In this document: positions 48,933 to 57,943 of the stretch, piece by piece
Layout: each line of letters begins with the position of its first letter
How positions within the stretch are numbered: the first letter of the stretch is position 1
NCBI GenBank assembly: GCA_003209585.1
Contig: QCQJ01000008.1
Span: forward strand, 1 to 64,000
Length of the DNA stretch: 64,000 nt
Source: Prochlorococcus sp. AG-449-G23
Lineage (GTDB): Bacteria; Cyanobacteriota; Cyanobacteriia; PCC-6307; Cyanobiaceae
Direction: 5' to 3'
Position numbers and translations under genes: made by a program
The notes under the pieces: model-generated
What the model was told of the DNA's origin: nothing
The model's input: only the letters and a program-made list of their open reading frames with translations
Databases searched by the model: none

Positions 48933-49778
48933 TTGTTAATAGCAACTTGGAATGTTAACTCTATAAGAACCAGACTTTCACAAATAGTTGATTGGATTAA
49001 TCAAGTTAATCCAGATATTCTATGTTTGCAGGAAACAAAAGTGATGGATGATAGTTTCCCTGTTGAACCTTTTGAAAAATTAGGCTATTCAGTCGAGATG
49101 TACGGACAAAAATCATACAATGGTGTTGCAATCCTTTCTAAAATAAAAGTTGAAAATGTTAAAAAAGGATTCAACGGTTGTAGAGAATATGATCAAAATA
49201 TTGAATTTTTTCTAGATCAAAAAAGATTAATTTCTGCTGATATCAATGGTATCAAGATCATAAATGTCTATGTGCCAAATGGTTCTTCTCTAGATTCAGA
49301 TAAATTTGAATACAAAATTAATTGGTTAAATAGTTTAGCTTCATTTTTGGATGAGCAAGAAAAAAAAGGAGCATTAATTTGTCTTATGGGTGATTTTAAT
49401 GTTGCTCCATCTAACTTGGATATTCATGATCCAAAGAAATATGAAGGAGGAATAATGGCATCTGAGATAGAGAGAAATGCACTAAATAATGTTCTTAAAG
49501 AAAGATTAATAGATTCTTTCAGGATTTTTGAGAAAAATACTGGCCATTGGAGTTGGTGGGATTACCGTAATAACGCATATGAATTAAATAAAGGTTGGAG
49601 AATTGACCATATCTACATCAGCAAAGAACTTTCATCAAAACTTAAAAGTTGTGTCATAGACAGCTCACCTAGAGAAAATTTACGTCCAAGTGATCATGCC
49701 CCAGTAATGATAGATCTTAACTTGAACGAAATAAATGAAGATTTTTTTGAAGATGAGGATAATTTTTTCGAAATATAA
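48933..49778 (+). CDS. xth: Exodeoxyribonuclease III / AP endonuclease
   Basis: Cuts DNA at abasic sites in base-excision repair. The 281-residue protein opens with ATWNVNSIRTRL, then LQETKV with the metal-binding Glu, LMGDFNVAPSNLDI, and closes with WRIDHIY and the catalytic His in PSDHAPVMI. The acidic C-terminal tail (EDFFEDEDNFFE) is beyond the usual end. The start is a TTG at 48933. Confidence 0.94.
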   Translation: MLIATWNVNSIRTRLSQIVDWINQVNPDILCLQETKVMDDSFPVEPFEKLGYSVEMYGQKSYNGVAILSKIKVENVKKGFNGCREYDQNIEFFLDQKRLISADINGIKIINVYVPNGSSLDSDKFEYKINWLNSLASFLDEQEKKGALICLMGDFNVAPSNLDIHDPKKYEGGIMASEIERNALNNVLKERLIDSFRIFEKNTGHWSWWDYRNNAYELNKGWRIDHIYISKELSSKLKSCVIDSSPRENLRPSDHAPVMIDLNLNEINEDFFEDEDNFFEI

Positions 49779-49932
49779 ATAAAATAAATTGAAATTATTT
49801 AATGCCTGAAAACGCTTATTAACAAAGAGTTATCTAAGATGATTTTAATTACGATCATGATTTCCTAAAAATTAATAATTTACAATCCAAACTATCGCAA
49901 TAAAAATATCATAATGTAGAATTTCAATCTGA

Positions 49933-49980
49933 TTGACAAAATTTTTACTTATTTCTAATTTAGAACATGACAAAATTTTT
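49933..49980 (+). promoter_or_regulatory. hemL promoter with 13-base direct repeat
   Basis: TTGACA at 49933-49938 and TAATTT at 49956-49961 form a 17-base-spaced sigma-70-type promoter pointing to hemL. The 13 bases TGACAAAATTTTT starting at 49934 recur exactly at 49968-49980, 34 bases on, over the predicted start site. The rest of the 226-base gap from 49779 shows nothing else I can name. Confidence 0.45.
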
Positions 49981-50004
49981 CTCAAAGCATTATTTAGTTA
50001 AATT

Positions 50005-51306
50005 GTGACTGACATATTAAATTACACAAACTCAGAAAAAGTTTTTTCTGCTGCCCAAGAACTAATGCCAGGAGGAGTTAGTTCTCCAGTAAGAGCTTTT
50101 AAGTCTGTAGGCGGTCAGCCAATAGTTTTCGATAGAGTCAAAGGCCCTTTTGCTTGGGATATTGATGGGAACAGGTATATAGACTACATAGGAAGTTGGG
50201 GGCCGGCTATATGTGGTCATGCCCACCCTGAAGTTACAGCCGCATTACAGGAGGCAATTGAGAAAGGGACCAGCTTTGGTGCTCCATGCGTTTTAGAGAA
50301 CAAACTTGCTGAGATGGTAATAGATGCAGTCCCATCTGTAGAAATGGTTAGATTTGTTAATAGTGGAACGGAAGCTTGCATGGCTGTTTTGAGGCTTATG
50401 CGAGCATTTACAGGTAGAGATAAAGTTATTAAGTTTGACGGTTGCTACCACGGACATGCAGATATGTTTTTAGTGAAAGCAGGATCAGGTGTGGCAACTT
50501 TAGGTTTACCAGATTCACCAGGAGTTCCACGAACAACAACTGCTAACACACTTACTGCTCCCTACAATGATCTTGAAGCTGTAAAAAAATTATTTTCAGA
50601 AAATCCTGATGCCATTTCAGGGGTTATTCTTGAGCCTATTGTTGGTAATGCTGGATTTATTACTCCAGAACCTGGATTCTTGGAAGGATTAAGAGAATTA
50701 ACTACTGAGAATGGTTCATTATTAGTTTTTGATGAAGTAATGACTGGATTCAGAATAAGTTACGGAGGTGCTCAAGAAAAATTTGGAGTTACTCCTGATT
50801 TAACCACTCTTGGGAAAGTTATTGGTGGAGGCCTACCTGTTGGGGCTTATGGAGGCAAAAAAGAAATAATGTCAATGGTAGCTCCTTCAGGCCCCGTCTA
50901 TCAGGCTGGGACATTAAGCGGAAACCCACTCGCGATGACTGCTGGAATAAAAACTCTTGAACTACTTAAACAAGAAGGTACATACGATAGACTAAATTCC
51001 ATAACTTCTAGATTAATTGAAGGTATAATTCAATCTGCAGAAAATAATGGTATAGCTATTAACGGTGGAAGTGTAAGCGCTATGTTTGGATTTTTCTTAT
51101 GTGATGGGCCAGTAAGAAACTTTGATGAGGCAAAAACAAATGATGCCGAACTTTTTGGAAAGTTGCATAGAGAGATGCTTCAACGAGGTATTTACTTAGC
51201 GCCAAGTCCTTTTGAAGCTGGTTTCACATCATTAGCTCATAGCGAAGAAGAAATTGATAAAACTATCGAGGCTTTTAATCAATCTTTTACTGCAATAAAA
51301 AGTTAA
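50005..51306 (+). CDS. hemL: Glutamate-1-semialdehyde 2,1-aminomutase
   Basis: PLP enzyme making 5-aminolevulinate, the entry to all tetrapyrroles. The 433-residue protein has [15 protein letters not shown] at the start, the PLP-contacting DGCYHGHAD and FDEVMTGFR, and the Schiff-base Lys in [17 protein letters not shown]. The start is a GTG at 50005. It is preceded by a promoter with a direct repeat. Confidence 0.97.
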   Translation: MTDILNYTNSEKVFSAAQELMPGGVSSPVRAFKSVGGQPIVFDRVKGPFAWDIDGNRYIDYIGSWGPAICGHAHPEVTAALQEAIEKGTSFGAPCVLENKLAEMVIDAVPSVEMVRFVNSGTEACMAVLRLMRAFTGRDKVIKFDGCYHGHADMFLVKAGSGVATLGLPDSPGVPRTTTANTLTAPYNDLEAVKKLFSENPDAISGVILEPIVGNAGFITPEPGFLEGLRELTTENGSLLVFDEVMTGFRISYGGAQEKFGVTPDLTTLGKVIGGGLPVGAYGGKKEIMSMVAPSGPVYQAGTLSGNPLAMTAGIKTLELLKQEGTYDRLNSITSRLIEGIIQSAENNGIAINGGSVSAMFGFFLCDGPVRNFDEAKTNDAELFGKLHREMLQRGIYLAPSPFEAGFTSLAHSEEEIDKTIEAFNQSFTAIKS

Positions 51307-51355
51307 TCATTCACTTTTTACTACTTCAAGAAATAAGTAAATGACTAATTATTTT
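51303..51355. terminator. Terminator-like hairpin between hemL and the SPFH gene
   Basis: 14-base arms at 51303-51316 and 51335-51348 pair fully (two G-U) in the minus-strand transcript and with two mismatches in the plus-strand one. A TTATTTT run follows on the plus strand. It lies between two convergent genes and could serve both; its first arm overlaps the hemL stop. Confidence 0.45.
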
Positions 51356-51376
51356 AGACAAGTTAATTATAAATAA

Positions 51377-52180
51377 TTATTTTCTGCCACCAACTATTAC
51401 TGGGGGAGTACCTCCTGATGAACCTGGAAGGCCAGGAACAACTTGTGTACTACCATCCCATTTATCTAGAAATAATTTGAAAAGCACTTGATCATCAAGA
51501 CTCCTGTTTAATGTTTCATATCTAAGTGCTTCTTGTTCTGCAATTTCTACTTCTGTCTTTGCTCTTAATAATTGCTGACCGGCTATTTGCTTTTGTTCAA
51601 TAGCCGCTCTATATTCTTCGGCAATCTCTAATCCAGTTAGATCTAAACTTTTCACATCTACATAATCGAATGAATTTAGTTCTTGAGCAACAGTATCACC
51701 AACTTTTTCAGAAATTACTGCAAATTCAGTAGCAATTGTTTCTAGCTCATATTGAGAAAAGACTGACTTTAGAGCTTTGAGTAAAGATGGCTGAACAATT
51801 TTTTGATAAACATCGCTATTTCTACTTGCAATTGTTGCAAAAATTCTTCCTGCTTCGTTTGGTTTTACTGAATACTTAACAGTAGCTGTAGCCCTAATGA
51901 CCTGAAGATCTTTAGTTAAAGTTTCAAATTTTTCGGGTTGAACTTGAGTTTTTATATCAAATGGATATACAGATTGAACAAATGGAATTTTAAAGTTTAA
52001 ACCAGCTCTTCTAGAGGGGCCACTTACTTTCCCTAATGTTGTAACCACTGCAACTTGTCCAGACGGAACAACAAAAAGAGATTGGGTGAGCAAAAGAAAG
52101 CCTGTAAAAGACAGTACAATTAATAATGTTGCCGTACCACCAGGACCTGTTGGTGTGACATTTTTAAAGGAAGTTGACAT
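51377..52180 (-). CDS. SPFH/Band 7 (prohibitin-like) membrane protein
   Basis: The 267-residue protein has one N-terminal membrane helix (about 15-35), then the SPFH domain (VVTTLGKVSGPSRRAGLNFKIP) and a coiled-coil region with AEEYRAAIEQKQIAGQQLL. Prohibitin-type SPFH proteins form large rings that hold membrane proteases such as FtsH, here likely in the thylakoid or plasma membrane. The C-terminus is Gly/Pro-rich. Confidence 0.9.
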   Translation of the reverse strand: MSTSFKNVTPTGPGGTATLLIVLSFTGFLLLTQSLFVVPSGQVAVVTTLGKVSGPSRRAGLNFKIPFVQSVYPFDIKTQVQPEKFETLTKDLQVIRATATVKYSVKPNEAGRIFATIASRNSDVYQKIVQPSLLKALKSVFSQYELETIATEFAVISEKVGDTVAQELNSFDYVDVKSLDLTGLEIAEEYRAAIEQKQIAGQQLLRAKTEVEIAEQEALRYETLNRSLDDQVLFKLFLDKWDGSTQVVPGLPGSSGGTPPVIVGGRK

Positions 52181-52291
52181 AATATTTTTCTTTTAATTAA
52201 TCATATTTAATCAATTTAATTAATGCATTAACAAGGCATTTAATTAAAATATTTTTTTAATAATTGCAAAAAGAAATATAGATGCTAATTA

Positions 52292-52498
52292 CTAAATGTT
52301 TGATTTAAATTTCTGCAAAAGTTGTAAATAAAGGTCCTCATCTATTTCTCTTATGTCATATTCAGAGGGCAAAACTCCATGTTTATGTTCATGTACTGCC
52401 ATCCAACAAAATTTTTCTATTTCTCCACTTGAAAAACGAGGATACTCTTTTACTCGTTTCAATAGTAACGTAATAGTAGATTCTGAATAATCTGCCAT
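52292..52498 (-). CDS. Small acidic protein, function unknown
   Basis: A 68-residue helical protein (FSSGEIEKFCWMAVHEHKHG and REIDEDLYLQLLQK). I do not recognise the family. It precedes YajQ, and the next gene upstream starts 25 bases away on the same strand, so both may share a transcript. ATG start. Confidence 0.55.
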   Translation of the reverse strand: MADYSESTITLLLKRVKEYPRFSSGEIEKFCWMAVHEHKHGVLPSEYDIREIDEDLYLQLLQKFKSNI

Positions 52499-52523
52499 AT
52501 TTTAAAAATTCTTACTAAATATC

Positions 52524-53021
52524 TTATCTAAAGTTATTAGCCTTTAGTGGAATGTTCAAAGTCTCTTCCAAGTCACTAACAAGCTTAATTGCTAATTGAA
52601 GATCATTTTTGCTCTTACTTGAAACTCTTAGAGTTTCTCCATTGATGCTGACATTTATTTTTTTTATTTGATCTCTAATACTTTTACTGATTTTTTTTGC
52701 TATCTCTTGTTGAATTCCTTTTTTTAATAGAATTGTTTGTTTAACTTTATTACCACTCACTATTTCAATATCTCCATAATCGAAAATTTTTAAAGATAAC
52801 TTTCTTTTTATTGCTTTTTGTCTAATTATGTCATTAACAGCATTTAACGTTAGTTCACCATTAGTAGTTATAAAAATATTTTCTTTATCTAATTCAACTT
52901 CTGTATCTGTCCCTTTTAGATCGTAACGCTGAGAAATTTCCCTTTTTACTTGATCCAAAGCGTTAACTAATTCCTGTCTCTCAAAATCAGAAACCACATC
53001 AAATGAAAAACTTTCTGCCAT
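52524..53021 (-). CDS. YajQ-family nucleotide-binding protein
   Basis: The 165-residue protein opens with FSFDVVSDFERQELVNALDQV, the YajQ signature, followed by two ferredoxin-like folds ending VSSKSKNDLQ. Family members bind nucleotides and, in Xanthomonas, cyclic di-GMP; the role in cyanobacteria is unknown. It lies 67 bases from the DprA-like gene on the same strand. Confidence 0.9.
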   Translation of the reverse strand: MAESFSFDVVSDFERQELVNALDQVKREISQRYDLKGTDTEVELDKENIFITTNGELTLNAVNDIIRQKAIKRKLSLKIFDYGDIEIVSGNKVKQTILLKKGIQQEIAKKISKSIRDQIKKINVSINGETLRVSSKSKNDLQLAIKLVSDLEETLNIPLKANNFR

Positions 53022-53088
53022 CGTAAATTTGTTTAATGCTAGATATTTTTAGCATAAATCATCTTAAAAAAAGGAGAAATTAATTAAT

Positions 53089-53601
53089 TTAATCAAAAAA
53101 CAATAAACTAACAACTTTTCCCATTTCTTCAGCACATCTACAACTATTAAGTAAGGTTTCACTATCGTGAAAAGCAAAACATATTAGTTGATCACATCTA
53201 GTAATAATCTCTTGATTACATAGACTGCTTGCAAGTGGCAAAGGTAATTCATCATTTTCACTTTTTTCAACCAAATGCAAAACCCTCTCAAGTTGATCCT
53301 TTATTTCGGGTATTTGTCTGTCAAGGCTTTGTGGTAATAAAACAGTCAATAATGATGGATCAATATCTAGGACAGCCCGAATAACAGCTGCATTGACCCC
53401 TTGAGATCCAGATGTAAGGATATTATGTCCTTCCTCTGCTAATGACCTTGCTATCAACTCAATCAAGTGGATATCGACAACCGGGACATGTCTACTTCCC
53501 AAAAAAGCAATCCTCCTTTTCCCATTATCTTGGAGTTTTGCAAGTTCTTGAGCTAGTGCATCAACGCCTTCTGCTGCTGGTAGATCTAAAGAGCGACTCA
53601 A
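53089..53601 (-). CDS. DprA/LOG-like Rossmann-fold protein
   Basis: The 170-residue protein has a Rossmann domain with AFLGSRHVPVVD and ILTSGSQGVNAAVIRAV, resembling the DprA (DNA processing protein) and lysine-decarboxylase-like nucleotide-binding folds. It lacks the rest of DprA. Cyanobacterial and plant homologues are labelled DNA recombination-mediator-like, without proof. The bioD-like gene begins 25 bases upstream in the same direction. Confidence 0.75.
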   Translation of the reverse strand: MSRSLDLPAAEGVDALAQELAKLQDNGKRRIAFLGSRHVPVVDIHLIELIARSLAEEGHNILTSGSQGVNAAVIRAVLDIDPSLLTVLLPQSLDRQIPEIKDQLERVLHLVEKSENDELPLPLASSLCNQEIITRCDQLICFAFHDSETLLNSCRCAEEMGKVVSLLFFD

Positions 53602-53626
53602 AATAATAAAGTTCCTATATTTGAAA

Positions 53627-54736
53627 TTAGCATTTATCTGAAAAATTGCAGGGAAAATCTATCTTTTCTAGAATTCTTTTTAAATTTACATTCTCCTGAA
53701 CTAATTGAACAGCATAAGAAGCTTTAATTGATTCATGTATTCTTACATGGCCAAATGCTTGTTCAATAATTTCCACAGAGGCAAGTGTATCTAATTCAAC
53801 CTTTAAAATTGGCACCTCCAATTCTTCTGCTCTATGAATCAATTGAGATAGAGGTTCTCCCAAACCAGTTAAAATAAGACATTGAGTCGAAGCTTCCAAA
53901 GCCGCAAGTTGTATATCAGTTCTATCAGCTCCTGTAACTACAGCCATATTACGCCTTCTTCTGAAAAATTCCATTGCAGAATTTACCCCCATTGCTCCAA
54001 TACTTAATGTCTCAACAAGTAATTGATCTTTGTCAGGGCAACAAATTACTTGGGCATCTAGTCTTCTTACAAGTTCACCGACGGTGACGCTTCTGAGAAG
54101 TGGTGATTTAGGCATCACGCCAAATACTTCAATATTCAGATCTTTAAGAGAAGGTATTATTTCATTTTTAACTTTTTCGACTTCTTGAGGCAAAACCGCA
54201 TTCAATACCACCCCAGCTAAATGGTCTCCTAATTGTTTTTTCGCATCAAGTAGTGCATCTACGCTTTTACAATCTTCCCATAAATTAACAATTAAGACTT
54301 TCGCATCTAAACTCTCAGCTAGTTGTGGGAGACTTAAACCATAAATCATTCCCTCATGAAGACTTCCTGCTGCTTCTAGAATATTTAATCCTTCAAAATC
54401 ATCATTAACCAATGCCTCAATTTGATCAAAACCTTTTCCTGGAAGTAAATCCTTATTAGAGATTCTTTTTTCAGCTGATATATTATCCAATAATCCTACT
54501 GAGGATATTAAATTCTCCTCTGTGATATTTAAGGTAGATCCAATGAACTTAACATCATCATCTATTAATCCTTCATAAGAAATTGAAGGAAGATTAGTAA
54601 GTTCAATACATGTTGCTAATGGTTTCCCAATGCGTACTTGTTTTTTCTCCTGTAAAAGTCTTTTTGCTATCCCAAGAACCAATGCAGACTTACCACTAAA
54701 TGGCTCACATGAACCAATTAATAATATATCGCTCAT
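53627..54736 (-). CDS. P-loop (BioD/phosphotransacetylase-type) plus DRTGG-domain protein
   Basis: The 369-residue protein has an N-terminal dethiobiotin-synthetase-like ATPase domain with the P-loop GSCEPFSGKSALVLG and a DRTGG domain around VTGADRTDIQLAALE, as in the regulatory half of some phosphotransacetylases, but no catalytic acetyltransferase domain. A sensor or regulator role is likely; ligand unknown. ATG at 54736. Confidence 0.8.
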   Translation of the reverse strand: MSDILLIGSCEPFSGKSALVLGIAKRLLQEKKQVRIGKPLATCIELTNLPSISYEGLIDDDVKFIGSTLNITEENLISSVGLLDNISAEKRISNKDLLPGKGFDQIEALVNDDFEGLNILEAAGSLHEGMIYGLSLPQLAESLDAKVLIVNLWEDCKSVDALLDAKKQLGDHLAGVVLNAVLPQEVEKVKNEIIPSLKDLNIEVFGVMPKSPLLRSVTVGELVRRLDAQVICCPDKDQLLVETLSIGAMGVNSAMEFFRRRRNMAVVTGADRTDIQLAALEASTQCLILTGLGEPLSQLIHRAEELEVPILKVELDTLASVEIIEQAFGHVRIHESIKASYAVQLVQENVNLKRILEKIDFPCNFSDKC

Positions 54737-54895
54737 AATTAATAAAATTATTTATCCATAGATTCAAGATAATATTTTTTTTAGAACTAAACAAATATTT
54801 ATTTATGAGTTTTAATCAAATAAATAATTATTTTTTTAGGTAAATTTATTAAAATCCCTTTGTATTTCATCAAAATCAGACAAATGATAAATTCA

Positions 54896-55603
54896 ATGAA
54901 AAACAAAAAGATTGTTGGAATTACTGGTGCTTCCGGCGCGCTAGGGAAAGAACTTACGAAGTTGTTTCGTCAAAAAGGATATAAGGTGATTGGTTTCACT
55001 CATAGTAAAAGTAATTCTAAAGTAGATCTTGAGTCTCCTAATGAATGGATTAAATGGGAATGTGGGAAAGAATCGTCATTAAAAAAACATTTAAAGAAAA
55101 TAGATATCTTAATTTTGAACCACGGTATTTACAATCTGAGTAGAGAAAACATCAATTATGAAAATTCAATAGAAATTAATGCATTAAGCAAATTCAAATT
55201 ATTAAATTTATTTGAAGAAATTGCGCGAACAAATGATTCCTTAACGAGAAAAGAAATTTGGATAAACACATCTGAAGCAGAAATCTTACCAGCCCTTAAT
55301 CCATCATATGAAATAAGTAAATCCCTTATAGGTCAATTAGTCTCTTTCAAAAACAATCTTCTTAACGAAGAGACAAAGAAAAAATTAATTATTAAAAAAA
55401 TCATCATAGGGCCTTTCAAATCAGAACTAAATCCTATTGGAATTATGAGTCCCAAATTTGTCTCTAAGAAAATTTATGATTTCTCCAATTCAAAAAGATT
55501 TTTGATAATAATTAGTCCAAACCCAATAACCTATATTCTTTTCCCAATAAAAGAATTTTTTAATTTTTTGTATTGTCAAATTATTTACAGATACAAATCT
55601 TAG
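54896..55603 (+). CDS. SDR-fold protein (short-chain dehydrogenase-like)
   Basis: The protein has the Rossmann motif GITGASGALGKEL near its start, NHGIYN in place of the usual NNAG, and an SYEISKS catalytic-type Tyr/Lys. I chose the ATG at 54896, directly before the Rossmann strand; TTG 54860 or ATG 54884 would add a short basic leader. The C-terminus is hydrophobic (LFPIKEFFNFLYCQIIY), suggesting membrane contact. Cyanobacterial relatives are sometimes fused to sterol desaturase domains. It converges on map with 3 bases between. Confidence 0.75.
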   Translation: MKNKKIVGITGASGALGKELTKLFRQKGYKVIGFTHSKSNSKVDLESPNEWIKWECGKESSLKKHLKKIDILILNHGIYNLSRENINYENSIEINALSKFKLLNLFEEIARTNDSLTRKEIWINTSEAEILPALNPSYEISKSLIGQLVSFKNNLLNEETKKKLIIKKIIIGPFKSELNPIGIMSPKFVSKKIYDFSNSKRFLIIISPNPITYILFPIKEFFNFLYCQIIYRYKS

Positions 55604-55606
55604 TAG

Positions 55607-56446
55607 CTAGAAATCTCTATCTGTCAATATTTCAATCCCATCTTTTAAAACAACTATAGTATGCTCCCATTGTGCAGATAATTTTCCATCTTTTGTTATT
55701 ACGGTCCATTTATCATTTAGTGTTTTACAAAATTTAGTCCCCTCATTAACAATAGGTTCTACAGCTAATGTCATTCCTTCACGGAGGACTACGTTCGGTA
55801 ATTCTTTAGTACGAAAATTAAATACTGATGGTTCTTCGTGAAGATTTCTTCCCACTCCATGACCTGTATAATCTTCAACTACACTAAAGCCATTTTTTAT
55901 AACGATATCTTCAATTTCCCCAGCGACATCAAGAAGTGTATTTCCAGCCTTAATTTTCGAAAGCCCAGCATATAATGCTTTATGAGCTATCTCACTAAGA
56001 TTTTGAGCCTTTGAACTAACTTCCCCTACACAAATTGATATACAACTATCGCCATGGAAGCCATCTAAATATGCTCCTGTATCAATCTTAACTAGATCAC
56101 CATTTTTAATTATTTTATTTTTATTTGGTATTCCATGGACAACCTCATTATTGATACTAGAACAAATACTAGAAGGAAAACCATGATATCCCTTAAAGCT
56201 TGGCACAGCTCCAAAACTTCTTATCCTCTTTTCTGCGAAATCATCTAAATCTTTTGTACTCATTCCAGGTTTAATTAAGTCATTAATTTCTCTCAAAACT
56301 GTTGCAACAATCCTGCTTGATTTTTTCATCAAATTTATTTCACGTGCAGACTTTATCTCAATACCTCTTCTCCTCTGTATAAATGGAACTTGATCATTAC
56401 TTTTGGAATTATTTTTATTTAATAAAAGATCTGCAAAATGTTTCAT
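55607..56446 (-). CDS. map: Methionine aminopeptidase
   Basis: Removes the initiator Met from nascent proteins. The 279-residue type I enzyme shows its metal ligands in KIDTGAYLDGFHGDSC, the GHGVGRNLHEEPSV segment, MTLAVEPIVNEG and WEHTIVV. The N-terminal 30 residues are an extension over the E. coli enzyme. Confidence 0.95.
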   Translation of the reverse strand: MKHFADLLLNKNNSKSNDQVPFIQRRRGIEIKSAREINLMKKSSRIVATVLREINDLIKPGMSTKDLDDFAEKRIRSFGAVPSFKGYHGFPSSICSSINNEVVHGIPNKNKIIKNGDLVKIDTGAYLDGFHGDSCISICVGEVSSKAQNLSEIAHKALYAGLSKIKAGNTLLDVAGEIEDIVIKNGFSVVEDYTGHGVGRNLHEEPSVFNFRTKELPNVVLREGMTLAVEPIVNEGTKFCKTLNDKWTVITKDGKLSAQWEHTIVVLKDGIEILTDRDF

Positions 56447-56536
56447 TGGAATAAATAATAGTAATAGTTAATATGATCAAAATAGCCATAATGGTCTTGG
56501 CTATCTTAAATCTATCAACGAAAATAGGGAACAGGA

Positions 56537-56845
56537 ATGAAATTTTTAACCAATTCTAGGCAATTTCATAAAGCTTTGGCACCTTGGGTTTTTCTTCCAT
56601 TATTTATATCTTCAATTACAGGCCTTTTCTATAGGGTTTCAAAAGATATATTAGGTTACTCTAGAGATCAAGTGCATTGGTTAATGTCCCTCCATGAGGG
56701 CGAATGGCTTGGAGATAATGGAGAATTAATATATGTATTCTTGAATTCCCTGGGAGTTTTATGGATGCTCTTAACAGGATTCCAAATGTTTTCAAAAACA
56801 ATTTCATTTACTAAAAAGGTTACTAAAGGCGAGTCAAAAGGTTAA
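56537..56845 (+). CDS. PepSY-type small membrane protein
   Basis: The 102-residue protein has two membrane helices, at about residues 16-34 and 63-80, flanking a short loop with [19 protein letters not shown] that resembles PepSY-associated membrane proteins. Related proteins lie in respiratory or iron-handling membranes, but the role here is not known. It precedes rplS by 32 bases on the same strand. Confidence 0.7.
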   Translation: MKFLTNSRQFHKALAPWVFLPLFISSITGLFYRVSKDILGYSRDQVHWLMSLHEGEWLGDNGELIYVFLNSLGVLWMLLTGFQMFSKTISFTKKVTKGESKG

Positions 56846-56877
56846 AATATAAATCTTGTAGGACTAAAAAGACCAAA

Positions 56878-57348
56878 ATGGCTAAAGAGAAACAAGAAAA
56901 TGAATTAGAAACCAGTATTAAAGCTGACGAATCAATTGATAATGCAATTGAAAAAGAAGAAAAAAACTTGGTTTCCGAAACTACAAAAACCATAAGTTTT
57001 TCCAACCCTATTGAGGAATTTGAGAATGAACAATTAAAAAAAGAATTACCTGAAATTTATGTTGGGGATACCGTAAAAGTTGGAGTAAAAATTACAGAGG
57101 GGAATAAAGAAAGAGTTCAACCTTACGAAGGTGTCGTGATAGCTAAAAGACATGGAGGTCTTAACCAGACAATTACAGTAAGAAGAATTTTCCAAGGCAT
57201 AGGTGTTGAAAGAGTATTTATGCTACATAGTCCACAAGTTGCCTCTCTAAAAGTTGAACGTAGAGGTAAAGTAAGAAGGGCTAAGTTATTCTATTTAAGA
57301 GATAGAGTAGGAAAAGCTACTCGCGTAAAACAACGCTTTGATCGATAA
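56878..57348 (+). CDS. rplS: 50S ribosomal protein L19 with acidic N-terminal extension
   Basis: The core (from about residue 50) shows [32 protein letters not shown] and the C-terminal [19 protein letters not shown] of L19, which lies at the 30S-50S interface. The first 45 residues are a Lys/Glu-rich extension beyond the 115-residue E. coli protein, making 156 in all. It begins the cluster with tRNA-Trp, PSHCP, tRNA-Asp and gltX. Confidence 0.95.
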   Translation: MAKEKQENELETSIKADESIDNAIEKEEKNLVSETTKTISFSNPIEEFENEQLKKELPEIYVGDTVKVGVKITEGNKERVQPYEGVVIAKRHGGLNQTITVRRIFQGIGVERVFMLHSPQVASLKVERRGKVRRAKLFYLRDRVGKATRVKQRFDR

Positions 57349-57386
57349 AGTTGTAAATTAATCAACTTATTGGTCACAAAGGCGCT

Positions 57387-57392
57387 TATAAT
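57387..57392 (+). promoter_or_regulatory. tRNA-Trp -10 element
   Basis: A perfect TATAAT ends 9 bases before the first tRNA-Trp base, so transcripts would start within a few bases of the mature 5' end. No consensus -35 is seen at 17 bases. Confidence 0.5.
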
Positions 57393-57401
57393 CATTAAAA
57401 T

Positions 57402-57474
57402 GCGTCGTTAGTTCAGTTGGTAGAACGCAGGTCTCCAAAACCTGATGTCGGGGGTTCAAGTCCTCCACGACGCG
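57402..57474 (+). tRNA. trnW: tRNA-Trp (anticodon CCA)
   Basis: A 73-base cloverleaf: the acceptor arm GCGTCGT pairs with ACGACGC, the anticodon loop reads CTCCAAA (CCA), and the T loop is GTTCAAGTC. The discriminator base is G and the CCA end is not encoded. It lies between rplS and the PSHCP gene. Confidence 0.97.
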
Positions 57475-57510
57475 TTTGATCAACATTATGTAAATCATTT
57501 TTTTCATAAG

Positions 57511-57705
57511 ATGGAGTTAGATCTTCAACCTGGGGACGTAGTTAAAGTCCTCGAATCAGCAGCTTTAGGATGGGTTCGCGCAAGAGTCATCAGGGTCAAG
57601 TCTGGTGGTAGAGTTGTCGTACAAAGTGACCAAGGCAGAGAATTTACCGCCAGAGGCAACCAAGTCAGGTTGATAGAACCTGCTGGATTTAGACCTCAAA
57701 AGTAA
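57511..57705 (+). CDS. Picocyanobacterial hyper-conserved protein (PSHCP), Tudor-like RNA-binding
   Basis: The 64-residue protein MELDLQPGDVVKVLESAALG... matches the very highly conserved small protein of Prochlorococcus and marine Synechococcus (from memory of published work). Its structure was reported as a Tudor/SH3-like barrel that binds RNA. I chose the ATG at 57511; a longer frame from 57445 would run through tRNA-Trp and is rejected. It starts 36 bases after that tRNA and is followed by tRNA-Asp, consistent with a translation role. Strongly basic and beta-rich; no membrane segment. Confidence 0.9.
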   Translation: MELDLQPGDVVKVLESAALGWVRARVIRVKSGGRVVVQSDQGREFTARGNQVRLIEPAGFRPQK

Positions 57706-57825
57706 ATAGTTTTTATATTAAGGAAGCTCTAAGACCAACTATTTCTTAAAATCCTCAAATTAATAAATTTTTTTTATTACAACAACATTAATTAAGTATT
57801 ATGATCTGATAATTTTAAGAATGAA

Positions 57826-57845
57826 GTTCTAAGTAAATTTAGAAC
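57826..57845. repeat. Inverted repeat just before tRNA-Asp
   Basis: GTTCTAA (57826-57832) and TTAGAAC (57839-57845) are perfect 7-base arms with a 6-base spacer, ending 7 bases before tRNA-Asp. No T-run follows, so it looks more like a processing or regulatory signal than a terminator. The 147-base gap after the PSHCP gene holds nothing else I can name. Confidence 0.35.
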
Positions 57846-57852
57846 AAACTCT

Positions 57853-57926
57853 GGGACCGTAGTTCAACTGGTTAGAGCACCGCCCTGTCACGGCGGAAGT
57901 TGCGGGTTCGAATCCCGTCGGTCCCG
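57853..57926 (+). tRNA. trnD: tRNA-Asp (anticodon GTC)
   Basis: A 74-base cloverleaf: acceptor GGGACCG pairs with CGGTCCC, the anticodon arm is CGCCC-TGTCACG-GGCGG with GTC, and the T loop is GGTTCGAATCC. Discriminator G. The gltX start codon lies only 17 bases downstream. Confidence 0.97.
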
Positions 57927-57943
57927 TTTTTTCTAAAAGAAAT

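Noticed and set aside
57445..57510. Longer PSHCP start inside tRNA-Trp
   Set aside because: It would translate part of the tRNA; the ATG at 57511 matches the known small protein.
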